NCBI RefSeq assembly: GCF_044068515.1
Contig: NZ_JBIPKI010000025.1
Location: 1 to 33,072, forward strand
DNA length: 33,072 nucleotides
Direction of reading: 5' to 3'
From: Desulfurivibrio sp044068515
Lineage (GTDB): Bacteria > Desulfobacterota > Desulfobulbia > Desulfobulbales > Desulfurivibrionaceae
The notes under the pieces are model-generated. The model was not told the origin of the DNA. It did not search any database and saw only the letters and a program-made list of their open reading frames with translations. Every line of letters begins with the position of its first letter. Positions within the stretch are counted from its first letter, which is position 1. A program made the translations under genes and the position numbers. Below, in pieces: positions 6,266 to 15,398 of this stretch.

Positions 6266-7984
6266 ATGAACCAGAAAATCGTGATTATCGGCGGCGTGGC
6301 CGCCGGCCCCAAAACCGCCGCCCGGGTCAAAAGACTGCTGCCGGGAGCCGAAGTCCTGATCATCGACCAGGACAGCCTGATTTCCTATGGCGGCTGCGGC
6401 ATTCCCTATTATGTTTCCGGTGAAGTTTCCGATGAGCAGGAGTTGCGCGACACCTCCTTCCATATGACCCGGGACGAGTCTTTCTTCGCTCGGGCCAAGG
6501 GGGTTACGGTGAGAACCCGGACCCGGGCTCTGGCCATCAACCGGCAGGCCAAGACGGTGCTGGTGCAAAAACTCGATGATGGCAGCCGGGAAGAAATCCC
6601 TTACGATCAACTGGTCCTGGCCACCGGCAGCCGCCCCAACGTACTGCCCATTCCCGGGGCCGATCTCGACGGCGTTTTCACCATCAGCGATCTCCATCAG
6701 GCCATTGCCATCAAGGATCGGATCGTCCGGGGCGAGGTCAAACGGGCGGTGATCATCGGCGGCGGGGCCATCGGCATCGAAATGGCCGAGGCCTTTGTCG
6801 ACCTCTGGCACATGGAGGCGACGATTCTCGAGTACATGCCCCAGTTGCTGCCCCGCCTGGTGGACTGGGATTTCGCCGGGATGCTGGAGTACCATCTCGC
6901 CGCCAAGGGGGTCGTGGTCCATACCAACGAGGCGGCCACCAGGATCGAGGGCGAAAAAGGCAAGGTCAAGCGGGTGGTTACCCCCCGGCGCAGTCTGGAG
7001 GCCGACCTGGTGGTGATGGCGGTGGGAGTCCGGGCCCGCAGCGAACTGGCGACGGAAGCCGGTTTGCTGGTCTCCCCCCAGGGCAATATCGTGGTCAACG
7101 AACGGATGCAGACCTCGGATCCGAATATCTACGCGGCCGGCGACTGCATTGCGGTGGTCAACCGGCTCACCGGCAAGAGCGGCATCGCCCCCATGGGCTC
7201 CCTGGCCAACAAGGAGGGCCGCATCGTGGCCGACAACCTGGCCGGCATCCCTACCCGCTACCGGGGCTGGGTCGGCAGCTTCGTCCTCAAGGCCTTCGAC
7301 AGCTGCATCGGGGCCACCGGCCTTTCCCTGGAAGCGGCCCGGGCCGAAGGCTTCAAGGCCGCCGCGGTCACTACCGCCCAGTCCGACCGGGCCCATTTTT
7401 TCCCCACCCAGTCGGTAATTCCCCTGCGCCTGATCTTCGATCTCAACTCCCGCCGGCTGCTGGGAGTCCAGGGCTTCGGCCCCATGGGGGACGCGGTTCT
7501 GGCCCGGATCGACGCCGCCGCCGCCCTGCTGCAGCAAGACGCCACCATCGACGATGTCAGCCAGGTGGAAATGGCCTACGCCCCACCCTTTGCCACCGCC
7601 CTGGATGCCCTGAACGCAACCGGAAACGTCGCCGACAACCTGGCGGCGGGCCGCCTGCGCTATGTGGACACCCGGGATTTTCTCAACTGGATGGAGGATT
7701 TTGCCAACCGGCCGGACTGGGTGGCCCTCGATATCCGCCACCCCAGCGAGGCGGAGATCCTGGCCGCCAAATTCGGGGCGGAAAAATGGCGGACCATTCC
7801 CTATATCGAAATCCGGGAACGCTACCGGGAACTGCCTGACGACAAGACCATGCTGATCATCTGCGACGCCGGCACCCGCTCCTCGGAAATCCAGATTTTT
7901 CTCGACAGTGTAGGGCTGCAGAACAACCTGGTTCTGGGGGGCGGCTTAAATCTTATCCGCCGGCTGGGAGCGGACTGGCTTTAA
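6266..7984 (+). CDS. FAD-dependent CoA-disulfide/persulfide reductase-like protein with C-terminal rhodanese domain
   Basis: A 572-residue protein from the ATG at 6266, which follows AGGAG; the frame is open further upstream but that part lacks a ribosome binding site. Residues 1-450 form a pyridine nucleotide-disulfide oxidoreductase: FAD site IVIIGGVAAGPKTAAR, a single redox Cys44 in SYGGCGIPYY as in CoA-disulfide and CoA-persulfide reductases, NAD(P)H site VIIGGGAIGIEMAEAF, and a second FAD contact (YAAGDC). Residues about 470-572 are a rhodanese domain with active-site Cys533 in CDAGTRS. Family members reduce CoA persulfide, polysulfide or CoA disulfide with NAD(P)H, and the rhodanese relays sulfane sulfur. 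Its divergent position to dsrABD suggests a role in elemental sulfur or polysulfide handling. The exact substrate is not visible from sequence. Confidence 0.88.
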   Translation: MNQKIVIIGGVAAGPKTAARVKRLLPGAEVLIIDQDSLISYGGCGIPYYVSGEVSDEQELRDTSFHMTRDESFFARAKGVTVRTRTRALAINRQAKTVLVQKLDDGSREEIPYDQLVLATGSRPNVLPIPGADLDGVFTISDLHQAIAIKDRIVRGEVKRAVIIGGGAIGIEMAEAFVDLWHMEATILEYMPQLLPRLVDWDFAGMLEYHLAAKGVVVHTNEAATRIEGEKGKVKRVVTPRRSLEADLVVMAVGVRARSELATEAGLLVSPQGNIVVNERMQTSDPNIYAAGDCIAVVNRLTGKSGIAPMGSLANKEGRIVADNLAGIPTRYRGWVGSFVLKAFDSCIGATGLSLEAARAEGFKAAAVTTAQSDRAHFFPTQSVIPLRLIFDLNSRRLLGVQGFGPMGDAVLARIDAAAALLQQDATIDDVSQVEMAYAPPFATALDALNATGNVADNLAAGRLRYVDTRDFLNWMEDFANRPDWVALDIRHPSEAEILAAKFGAEKWRTIPYIEIRERYRELPDDKTMLIICDAGTRSSEIQIFLDSVGLQNNLVLGGGLNLIRRLGADWL

Positions 7985-7990
7985 ACCTTC

Positions 7991-8040
7991 GTAAACCACC
8001 GGGCAGTCCCGCATCTGCGGGAGCTCAGCCCGGCGTTTAC
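7991..8040. terminator. Three-tier hairpin between convergent genes
   Basis: The segment folds on itself: GTAAAC (7991-7996) with GTTTAC (8035-8040), CGGGC (8000-8004) with GCCCG (8028-8032), and TCCCGCA (8007-8013) with TGCGGGA (8016-8022). It begins 6 bases after the flavoprotein stop. There is no strong T-run, so it may be a weak terminator or an mRNA-protecting structure. The 139-bp gap to aroB holds nothing else I recognise. Confidence 0.5.
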
Positions 8041-8123
8041 CTTGCCAGCCCTGATGGTTGATTTTGTTGAACGGCAATCTTGCCCGCGGTGATTCGACCG
8101 TGGCGCCGGGTTGCCGGTTTTAT

Positions 8124-9227
8124 TCAGGCCGCCGCCAGGGCCTGGTCGATCTGCTCCTCGCTGACCTGGTCGGTGATAATAACTTTGCCGATGGCCACCG
8201 GCAAAACGAAGAAGGGCCGGCCAGCCACGCTTTTCTTGTCGGTCTTGAGGTAGGCCTTGATCCGCTGGCGATCCAGTTGGGGGGGAACCCCGGTGGGCAG
8301 GCCATAGGCCTCGATCAGGGCGCGCAGGGTCGCAGCTTCTTCCCGGCTCCAAAGCCCCTTGGCGACGGCAATCTCGCCTGCGGCCGCCATGCCGGTGGCC
8401 ACCGCCATGCCGTGGGCCATGGCATAGCCGGAGGCCGCCTCCACCGCGTGTCCCAAGGTATGGCCGAAATTGAGAATCCGGCGCAAATCCGCTTCCCGTT
8501 CGTCGGCTCGCACCACTTCGGACTTGATCGTGCAGCAGCGGGCGATCACGCCCGCCAGCGCCCCCCGGTCCCGGGCCAGGATCGCCGACCGTTTCCGGTC
8601 CAGTTCACGGAAGAAGGCGTCGTCATAAACCACCCCGTACTTGATGACTTCGGCCAAGCCGTTGAGCAGCTCCCGGGCCGGCAGATGATCCAGAACCACG
8701 GGATCGATATAGACCCCCCGGGGTTGATAGAAGGTGCCCAGCAGGTTTTTGCCTTCGGGAATATCAACCCCGGTCTTGCCGCCCACCGAACTATCCACCT
8801 GGGCCAGCAGGGTGGTGGGAACCTGGACGAAGGGAATGCCGCGCATGTAGATTGAGGCCAGAAAACCGGTGATATCGCCGCTGACCCCGCCCCCCAGGGC
8901 GATCAAGGCATCGCCCCGATCCAAACCCAGCCGGGCCAGGCCGCTGGCCAGTTCGGCCACCGTGGCCATATTTTTGCTGGCCTCGCCATGGGGAAAAGTC
9001 AGCAAATCGGCCGCCACCCCGGCCCGCTCAAGCCCGGCCATCAGTTCGGCCCCGAACAGTTGAGCCACCCGGTCATCGGCAACCACCGCGTAGCGGCGGG
9101 CGATCTTGCGGTCAGCCAGGTCGGCGCCCACTTCGCCCAGCAGGCCGGCCCGGATGATAATCTCGTAGGACCGCTCCTTAAGGCCGACCCTGACCGTGAT
9201 CGTCCCGTTTGCCTCCTCATGTCCCAT
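8124..9227 (-). CDS. aroB: 3-dehydroquinate synthase
   Basis: The second step of the shikimate pathway: it converts DAHP to 3-dehydroquinate with NAD+ and a divalent metal in the cytoplasm. The core GDALIALGGGVSGDITGFLA, then PTTLLAQVDSSVGGKTGVD and NLLGTFYQP, are hallmark AroB motifs. The metal-ligand region includes NFGHTLGHAVE. I chose the ATG at 9227, which follows an AAAGGAA site and gives 367 residues, the usual length. The longer frame to 9290 adds 21 residues without a ribosome binding site. It is convergent with the flavoprotein gene and separated from sat by a terminator. Confidence 0.95.
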   Translation of the reverse strand: MGHEEANGTITVRVGLKERSYEIIIRAGLLGEVGADLADRKIARRYAVVADDRVAQLFGAELMAGLERAGVAADLLTFPHGEASKNMATVAELASGLARLGLDRGDALIALGGGVSGDITGFLASIYMRGIPFVQVPTTLLAQVDSSVGGKTGVDIPEGKNLLGTFYQPRGVYIDPVVLDHLPARELLNGLAEVIKYGVVYDDAFFRELDRKRSAILARDRGALAGVIARCCTIKSEVVRADEREADLRRILNFGHTLGHAVEAASGYAMAHGMAVATGMAAAGEIAVAKGLWSREEAATLRALIEAYGLPTGVPPQLDRQRIKAYLKTDKKSVAGRPFFVLPVAIGKVIITDQVSEEQIDQALAAA

Positions 9228-9343
9228 GCCTGTTCCTTTCTGGTCCATAATTGCATCCATCCCAAGTGCCTGCGGCGCCGCCGCGGTCATCCTGACCGAC
9301 CTTCACTATCATCGGTTTAAGAAGCGGAATGATCGGCCGACTT

Positions 9344-9383
9344 AAAAAAAAAGCGGGAAGGCGCCATCAGCACCTTCCCGCTT
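9344..9383 (-). terminator. Intrinsic terminator of sat
   Basis: On the minus strand AAGCGGGAAGG pairs with CCTTCCCGCTT (9383-9351), followed by a run of nine T (9352-9344). It lies 36 bases after the sat stop, so sat is monocistronic and aroB needs its own promoter. Confidence 0.88.
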
Positions 9384-9418
9384 AACTCAGCAAAGGCAAA
9401 GCAGCAAAAAGGCCGCTT

Positions 9419-10699
9419 TTACTTCATGGTGTCGCCGGAAGCGGCACCCTGCATCTTGACCTCGACCTTTTCGGTCAGACCCTGATAGTACTCTTTCAGG
9501 ATGTCCAGAACCTCGTCGCGACCGAAGTGGTCAACGATCTCGGCGCCTTCGGAAAGGGCCTTGCGCAGCTTGGTGCCGGACAGGATGACCCGGTCTTCCT
9601 TGCCGTGGGGGCAGGTCCGCAGGGAAGCCATGCCGTCGCACTTGTGGCAGTAGAAGGTCCAATCGATCTTGAGCGGGGTGCAGAGCAGCCGCTTGCTGTC
9701 ATCGGCCGGCTGAGGAATCCGGTCGAAAATTTCCTGGGCCTCGAACAGACCGTAGAAGTCGCCGACGCCGGCATGGTCACGGCCGATGATCATCCGGCTG
9801 ACCCCGTAGTTCTGGCGGAAGGTGGCGTGCAGCAGGGCCTCGCGGGGGCCGGCATAACGCATATCCAGCGGATAACCGGCCTGGATGACGTTGTCTTTGA
9901 CGAAGTATTTCTCAACCAGGCAATCGATGGCCTTGACCCGCACGTCGGCGGGGATGTCGCCGGGCTTGAGGTTGCCGATCAGGGAGTGGATCAGGACGCC
10001 GTCACAAACCTCGATGGCGATCTTGGCCAGGAATTCGTGGGAGCGATGCATGGGATTGCGCAACTGCAGGGCGGCGACTTTCTTCCAGCCGCGCTCCTCG
10101 AACATGGCCCGAGTTTCGGCCGGAGTCAGGTAAACGCCCTTGTACTGGTCGGGATATTCACCCTCGGAGAGGACCTTGACCGGGCCGGCCAGGTTGAATT
10201 CCTTCTGGGCCATAACCATCTGGACGCCGGGATGATCTTCCATGGCGATCTTCCAGAACTTGTCGTCGGCCGATTCCTCGCCCTCGCCCTTGAAGACCTT
10301 CTCACATTCCCATTTCTTTTCGGCCTCGCTCATTTCATACTTTTCTGCGACCTTCATGGTGGCGAAAACCACCCCGTTGCGCTCCAGGGCAATCTCTTCG
10401 CCCAAGTTGACCGCGTCGGCGTCGGCCTTGCTGACGTCCAGAGTAATCGGTACCGGCCAGAAGGTGCCGTCGGCGAGGGTGAGGTTATCGCAAACGCTTT
10501 TCCAGTCGGCCTTGGACATAAAGCCATTCAGCGGGCTGAAGCCGCCGATGCCCATCATGATCAGGTCGCCCTTGGCCCGGGCGCTAATCTGAATCTTCTT
10601 CAGGCCTTTGGCCTTTTCCTGCTCGGCGACCAGTTCGCTTCCGTGCAGTTTGCAGCAAACCAGACCTTTACCACCATGGGGGGGGACCAATTTCGACAT
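9419..10699 (-). CDS. sat: Sulfate adenylyltransferase (dissimilatory ATP sulfurylase)
   Basis: It activates sulfate with ATP to APS and pyrophosphate, the entry reaction of sulfate respiration; it can run in reverse in sulfur oxidisers. The nucleotide-binding motif is LQLRNPMHRSHE (QxRNPxHxxHE) and the second motif is IGRDHAGVGDF. A zinc-type cluster CHKC...CPH near residue 370 matches the homo-oligomeric Sat of sulfate reducers. The ATG at 10699 follows AAAGGAG and gives 426 residues, the normal size. The frame extends 27 codons upstream, but those fall in the leader after the promoter at 10807-10835. No aprAB or qmo genes are in the window. Confidence 0.96.
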   Translation of the reverse strand: MSKLVPPHGGKGLVCCKLHGSELVAEQEKAKGLKKIQISARAKGDLIMMGIGGFSPLNGFMSKADWKSVCDNLTLADGTFWPVPITLDVSKADADAVNLGEEIALERNGVVFATMKVAEKYEMSEAEKKWECEKVFKGEGEESADDKFWKIAMEDHPGVQMVMAQKEFNLAGPVKVLSEGEYPDQYKGVYLTPAETRAMFEERGWKKVAALQLRNPMHRSHEFLAKIAIEVCDGVLIHSLIGNLKPGDIPADVRVKAIDCLVEKYFVKDNVIQAGYPLDMRYAGPREALLHATFRQNYGVSRMIIGRDHAGVGDFYGLFEAQEIFDRIPQPADDSKRLLCTPLKIDWTFYCHKCDGMASLRTCPHGKEDRVILSGTKLRKALSEGAEIVDHFGRDEVLDILKEYYQGLTEKVEVKMQGAASGDTMK

Positions 10700-10806
10700 A
10701 CCGGCTCTCCTTTTGTTGTCATAAGTGAGTTGTTCGGGTGAATAGGGAGCAGCTTGAGGCGCCCAAGAATTGAACGACAATTCATTTTTTTCCCATTGAG
10801 CGTTTA

Positions 10807-10835
10807 TCTATACGAAAGGACCGAAAACTTGTCAA
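10807..10835 (-). promoter_or_regulatory. sat promoter
   Basis: On the minus strand TTGACA (10835-10830), 17 bases and TATAGA (10812-10807) form a near-consensus sigma-70 promoter. It predicts a leader of about 100 bases before the sat ATG at 10699. Confidence 0.75.
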
Positions 10836-10938
10836 GGGAAAAACACGGGCACGAGCCAAGAGAAGGTATTTTTAAGATTCAGCGCTACCCCAACAATTTA
10901 AATCGGGCGCGGCCGGGCTGGCCGGACCTGGGCCGACA

Positions 10939-10958
10939 CCCGGCGGGATCCCGCCGGG
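10939..10958. repeat. 20-bp perfect palindrome in the spacer upstream of sat
   Basis: CCCGGCGGGA followed directly by its reverse complement forms a loop-less GC-rich palindrome. It lies about 120 bases after the 3' end of the YkgJ-family gene and 104 bases beyond the sat -35 box. No T-run follows. The 381-bp gap 10700-11080 holds this and the sat promoter; I see no convincing gene. Confidence 0.4.
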
Positions 10959-11080
10959 CGCATGGGGTGCCGTTCAAAAAAGATGCCGGCTACTCAGAGG
11001 GCACTCCAGCCTGAAAAAGATGAGTTGCTTTTCAGCCGCCGGAACCGGGGACTCCGTTATGGCGGCGGACGAATCGGGAT

Positions 11081-11842
11081 TCAAGGCCGGTCGGCCAACA
11101 GTTGCCGCAGCCAGTCGAAGCCAAAGGAAAGCAGGGCCTCGTCGTCCAGGGCCACGGCCCGGCGGCGGGCCTTGTCCAGTCCGGCCCGCCGGAGCAGATC
11201 GTGATCACGGACGTAATCACGGAAACGATCGATATTGTAGCAGATCATAAAGGCCAGCAACTGGCGGGGCCCCGCCGCCCCCTCACCCTTCCAGGGATTG
11301 GCGGCAAACAGGGTATCCATCTCCGCCCAGCGGTCGGCCATGACGTTGTAGGGCAAAAGCTGCTGGTCGCTCAGCCACTCCTTGACCGGCCATTGGCGGC
11401 CGCGGCCGTGCCCCAGGCAGTAATCGTGCCGGACCAGGAAATAAAAATCCCGCCGCCGCCCCGCCGTGGCCCGCCGGTCCACCGCCCGCTCCAGGGGATA
11501 GGTGCGGCAGGCCGAAGGACGGTCACTGTAAACGGTGCAGCCGCTGGCCGGGTCGAGGAAGGGACAGGTGTATTCGGGATCGGGCCGCATCCGCAGCACC
11601 ACGGCGGGGAAATAGGGGTTGGCGCCCTTGACCACCCCGGCATAGCGTTCCAGAAACTCTTCCGAACTGATGCCCAGCCGTTTTTTCAGACGGATAATAT
11701 CATAGGGATAAATCTGCAGTTCCAGCCGCCGGCAGCAGCGGGTAAAGCAGGGCACCTCGGGATCGCAGGCGAAACGGAAACCCTCCGGGCCCAGGGGCTC
11801 CATGCCGGGGGGAAATTGCGGGGCTGTTGGCTCGTCGGACAT
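11081..11842 (-). CDS. YkgJ-family cysteine cluster protein
   Basis: A 253-residue protein with the cysteine pattern of the YkgJ zinc- or iron-chelating family: FACDPEVPCFTRCC (about residues 24-38), CPFLDPASGC (about 95-104) and a following SACRTYPL. In this family the cysteines bind a metal, possibly an Fe-S cluster, and the biochemical role is unknown. The C-terminal 130 residues are helical and charged, with no recognised domain. It lies downstream of the three-receiver GGDEF-EAL gene on the same strand after a 166-bp gap, so co-transcription is possible but not shown. Confidence 0.8.
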   Translation of the reverse strand: MSDEPTAPQFPPGMEPLGPEGFRFACDPEVPCFTRCCRRLELQIYPYDIIRLKKRLGISSEEFLERYAGVVKGANPYFPAVVLRMRPDPEYTCPFLDPASGCTVYSDRPSACRTYPLERAVDRRATAGRRRDFYFLVRHDYCLGHGRGRQWPVKEWLSDQQLLPYNVMADRWAEMDTLFAANPWKGEGAAGPRQLLAFMICYNIDRFRDYVRDHDLLRRAGLDKARRRAVALDDEALLSFGFDWLRQLLADRP

Positions 11843-12008
11843 TTTTCTCGGCTGCGGGCGGCAATAAGGTCGATCCGGGGGCCTGCGCCGTGGCCGGCCC
11901 CCGGTAACCCCGGCGCTGCGGGCCGAAATAGCTCCAGCCGGGCGGCAACGGGCGAAAACCGGGCTAAATTAACAGGTCGCGAGCAAAAGATCAAGCCGGG
12001 GGGGCCTC

Positions 12009-15000
12009 TCAGTTGGTCGAGCGCTCCCCGGCACCGCGGCGGGCCTGGGTGGCGCTCGGCGATGCCCCCCGGCAAGGACCGGGCGCGGGCGGGCGGCGGG
12101 AGTTGACCAACGCGTCGAAATAGAGGAAGGCCTCCCGGATCTGCTGGAGCAGCAAGTCGTCCTGCCAGGGTTTGGTGAGAAACTTGTAAAGCGCTCCCTC
12201 GTTGACCGCCTCCACCACGGTTTCCAGGTCCGCGTAGCCGGAAAGAATGATCCGCACCGTATCGGGATAAAGATCCCTGGCCCGGCGCAAAAATTCAATC
12301 CCCTTCATTCCCGGCATCCGCTGATCGGAGATAATTACCTGGACCCGGTTGCTGGCCAGCAATTCGAGCCCGGCCGCGGCATCACCGGCCGTCAGGACCC
12401 GGTAGCCCTCCTCCTGCAGCAGGCGCTGGAGGGCTTTGAGGATATTGGGCTCGTCATCGACGATCAGCAGGGTCCGGGATTCATCGGCTTCGGCCGGCAA
12501 GGCCATGGTTCGCCCCCGGCGGACAAAGGCCGCGAATTCCTCCGCCGGCAGTGGCTTGCAGAAGAGAAAGCCCTGGATTTCCAGGCAGCCGTTCTGGCGC
12601 AGGTAGCCGCACTGGGCCTCGGTCTCCACCCCTTCGGCGACCACCGTCAGGCCGATCCGCTGGGCCATGGCGATAATCGATACCGCGATGGTGGCGGCAT
12701 CGGGACTGGTAACAATTTCCCGGATAAAGCTGCGATCGATCTTGAGTTGATCGATGGGAAAACGGCTCAGGTTGGAAAAACTGGAATAGCCGGTGCCGAA
12801 ATCATCGAGTGAGAGCTTGACCCCCAGCTCCTTCAAGGCCCGCATCCGGGCAATGGTCTGCTCGGGCTTGTCCATCAGCATGCTTTCGGTCAACTCCAGG
12901 GTCAGGCGCTGGGGCTTGATGCCGTGCTTGCGCAAGGCCTCTCCCACCACCAGCGGCAAATCAGCGCTGGCGAACTGGCGGGCGGAAACATTGACCGCCA
13001 GATCCATCTTGCGCATTACCCCCTCCCGCCACAGCCCCATCTGGCGGCAGGCTTCATTGATCACCCAGGCTCCCAGCTCGGCGATCATGCCGCTCCGCTC
13101 CGCCACCGGAATAAATTCTTCCGGCTCCACCAGGCCCTGGCCGGGGCGTTGCCAGCGGACCAGGGCCTCGGCCCCGGATACCCGCCCGGTGCGCAAATCC
13201 ACCTTGGGCTGGTAGTAAAGCACGAACTCCTGCTCGACAATCGCCTTGCGCAAAGCGGTTTCCAGCTCCAGCAGCCGGCGGGCCTGTTCGTTGAGGCGGG
13301 GATTGACATAAGCAAATTGGCCGCCGCCGGCCGATTTCGCCTGGTCGGCCGCCATATCGGCCCCGGACAGCAGGGCGGAGCCCGACTCTCCGTCCTGGGG
13401 AAAAACACTGATCCCGATGCTGGCCTGCAGAAAGACCTCTTGGCCGTCGGGCAGGACAAAGGGCCGGGCCAGGGCCTTGTGGACCCGGCTGGCCATGATT
13501 TCCGCCTCCTGGTAATGCTTGAGGGACTCCATCACCAGGGCGAATTCGTCGCCGGCCAGGCGGGCCATGGTATCTTCGGCCCGCAGTTGCCGGCGCAGGC
13601 GCTTGACCACCGCCACCAGCAGTTCGTCGCCGACGGCATGACCCAGGCTGTCGTTGATGGTCCGGAACCGGTCAAGGTCGAGCAGCAGGACCGCCAGCTT
13701 GCCGCCGTCGCGCCGGGCCCGTTCCAGGCCGTGGGCCAGGCGGGCCTCCAGCAAAAGCCGGTTGGGCAGCCCGGTGAGAGGATCGTGGTGGGCCAGGTAC
13801 TCCAGCTTCTCTTCATAATGGCGCAGCCGGGTCAGATCGGTCTTGACCCCCACGTAGTGACTGGGCTGGCCCTGGTCATCGTAAACCGTGCTGATGGAGA
13901 GCAGTTCCGGAAACACCTCTCCGTTTTTGCGGCGATTCCAGATCTCGCCCTGCCAGTGGCCATGCTTGGTCAAATGAGCCCACATGCTTTGAAAAAAGGC
14001 CCGGTCATGGCGGCCGGAGCTGAGGATCCGGGGGTTGGCGCCCAGAACCTCTTCCTCGGCATAACCGGTGATGGAAATAAACGCCGGGTTGACCGCGATG
14101 ATCTCCGGCTTGAGGTTGGTGATCATCATGCCGTCGCGACTGGAATTGAAGGCGGTCACCTGCAGGCGCAGGCGCTCCTCGAACTCCTTGCGCTCGCTGA
14201 CGTCGCGGAAGATCCCCATCAGGTAGGGCTTGCCGTCCAGATGGATGAAGGCGGCGCTGATGTCGGCGTAAAAAACGGCCCCATCGCGCCGCAACACCGG
14301 AATATCGCGGGACATCATGGCCTCCCCCTTGAGGTTTTTCATGATGATCGCTTTGACCCGGGCCAATTCCGCCGCCGGGTGAATATCATCGACCCAGAGC
14401 CGGGTAATCTCGCCGGGGGTGTAGCCGAGCATCAGGCAGATGGCCGGATTGCCGAGGACAAATTGCCGTTTCTCGGGATCGGCCACCAGAATTCCGTCCT
14501 GGGCCCCTTCAAAAATGACCCGGAAACGCTCCTCCAACTGCCGGTAGCGCCGCTCGCTGGCCCGCAGGGTCTCGTGCTCCCGCTGCAGCTGGGCCAGACG
14601 GGCCACCTGTTCCAGGGTGGCGGACAGACCGTATAAATAGCCGGGCTGCTTGATCAGGTAATCGGCGACTCCCAGGCGCATGGCCTCGGCCACTTCTTCC
14701 TCGCTGCCCTGGTCGGCCAGCAGCACCACCGGCGGGCACCCCCGCACCTCTTCCCGCAACTGCTTGACAATTTCCAGGGCGTCGATGTCCGGCAACTGAA
14801 AATCCAGCAACAGAACATCGCAGGGCGGCGCGGCGGCCTCTCTCTCTTTCAGTCGGGCCATGACCTCGGCCCCCCAGTCCACCGTGGCCAGTTCGACCTG
14901 GGGCGCATGCTTGCCGAGATGGCGCCGCATAACCTCGATCTCGGCGAGATCCCGGGAAGCATAAAGCACTCGCAGACTCCGGTTCAAGCCGATTCCGCTG

Positions 15001-15398
15001 CTCTTGAACTGGGCCAGGGCGGCGGCCAGGACCCCGGGCAGGCGTTCGAGATAGTCGCCGCTCTTGACCAGGTAGTTGTCCGCCCCCGCCTTGAGGGCGG
15101 CGATGGCGGAATCCCGGCTGCCGGAGCCGGTGAGAACCACCGCCGCCAAGGGCAGCCGGCGAGCCCGGATTTCACCCAGGAAATCGAGGCCGCTGCCATC
15201 GGGCAGACGGAGATCGAGCAGGGCCAGGTCATAGGCCGCATCGGCCGCGGCCAGCAGTTCCCGGGCGCCGGCCAGGCTGGTCGCCACTGTCAGTTGATAA
15301 TCGGGAGCCAGCCGGGCCAGGGCGCGCCGGGCCAGGTCGGCATCGACCGGATTGTCTTCCAGGTAGAGGATCCGCATGCTTGGCGGTTGCTCAGTCAT
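12009..15398 (-). CDS. Multi-domain c-di-GMP protein: REC-REC-PAS-PAS-GGDEF-EAL-REC
   Basis: About 1129 residues from the ATG at 15398, which follows AAAGGAG. Receiver 1 spans about 8-125 with phospho-acceptor Asp62. Receiver 2 spans about 145-270 (LLLDFQLPD). Two PAS domains follow (about 285-410 and 415-535). The GGDEF domain (about 550-700) has LAGDEFAL at the active site, the AGDEF variant that is often still active. The EAL domain (about 715-965) keeps EALVRW and DDFGTGYSS, expected for an active c-di-GMP phosphodiesterase. A C-terminal RpfG-like receiver has ISDQRMPGM and KPW. The start overlaps the stop of the upstream kinase by 8 bases, which implies an operon and a cognate pair. The net activity cannot be told from sequence. 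Confidence 0.92.
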   Translation of the reverse strand: MTEQPPSMRILYLEDNPVDADLARRALARLAPDYQLTVATSLAGARELLAAADAAYDLALLDLRLPDGSGLDFLGEIRARRLPLAAVVLTGSGSRDSAIAALKAGADNYLVKSGDYLERLPGVLAAALAQFKSSGIGLNRSLRVLYASRDLAEIEVMRRHLGKHAPQVELATVDWGAEVMARLKEREAAAPPCDVLLLDFQLPDIDALEIVKQLREEVRGCPPVVLLADQGSEEEVAEAMRLGVADYLIKQPGYLYGLSATLEQVARLAQLQREHETLRASERRYRQLEERFRVIFEGAQDGILVADPEKRQFVLGNPAICLMLGYTPGEITRLWVDDIHPAAELARVKAIIMKNLKGEAMMSRDIPVLRRDGAVFYADISAAFIHLDGKPYLMGIFRDVSERKEFEERLRLQVTAFNSSRDGMMITNLKPEIIAVNPAFISITGYAEEEVLGANPRILSSGRHDRAFFQSMWAHLTKHGHWQGEIWNRRKNGEVFPELLSISTVYDDQGQPSHYVGVKTDLTRLRHYEEKLEYLAHHDPLTGLPNRLLLEARLAHGLERARRDGGKLAVLLLDLDRFRTINDSLGHAVGDELLVAVVKRLRRQLRAEDTMARLAGDEFALVMESLKHYQEAEIMASRVHKALARPFVLPDGQEVFLQASIGISVFPQDGESGSALLSGADMAADQAKSAGGGQFAYVNPRLNEQARRLLELETALRKAIVEQEFVLYYQPKVDLRTGRVSGAEALVRWQRPGQGLVEPEEFIPVAERSGMIAELGAWVINEACRQMGLWREGVMRKMDLAVNVSARQFASADLPLVVGEALRKHGIKPQRLTLELTESMLMDKPEQTIARMRALKELGVKLSLDDFGTGYSSFSNLSRFPIDQLKIDRSFIREIVTSPDAATIAVSIIAMAQRIGLTVVAEGVETEAQCGYLRQNGCLEIQGFLFCKPLPAEEFAAFVRRGRTMALPAEADESRTLLIVDDEPNILKALQRLLQEEGYRVLTAGDAAAGLELLASNRVQVIISDQRMPGMKGIEFLRRARDLYPDTVRIILSGYADLETVVEAVNEGALYKFLTKPWQDDLLLQQIREAFLYFDALVNSRRPPAPGPCRGASPSATQARRGAGERSTN

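Noticed and set aside
3323..10741. Long open frames antisense to dsrA, dsrB and sat (up to about 400 codons)
   Set aside because: They mirror highly expressed GC-rich genes, lack ribosome binding sites and recognisable motifs, and disappear outside the real genes; they are shadow frames.
10754..11014. Small plus-strand ORF upstream of the YkgJ gene
   Set aside because: It crosses the sat promoter and a palindrome, has no ribosome binding site, and its sequence resembles no protein.
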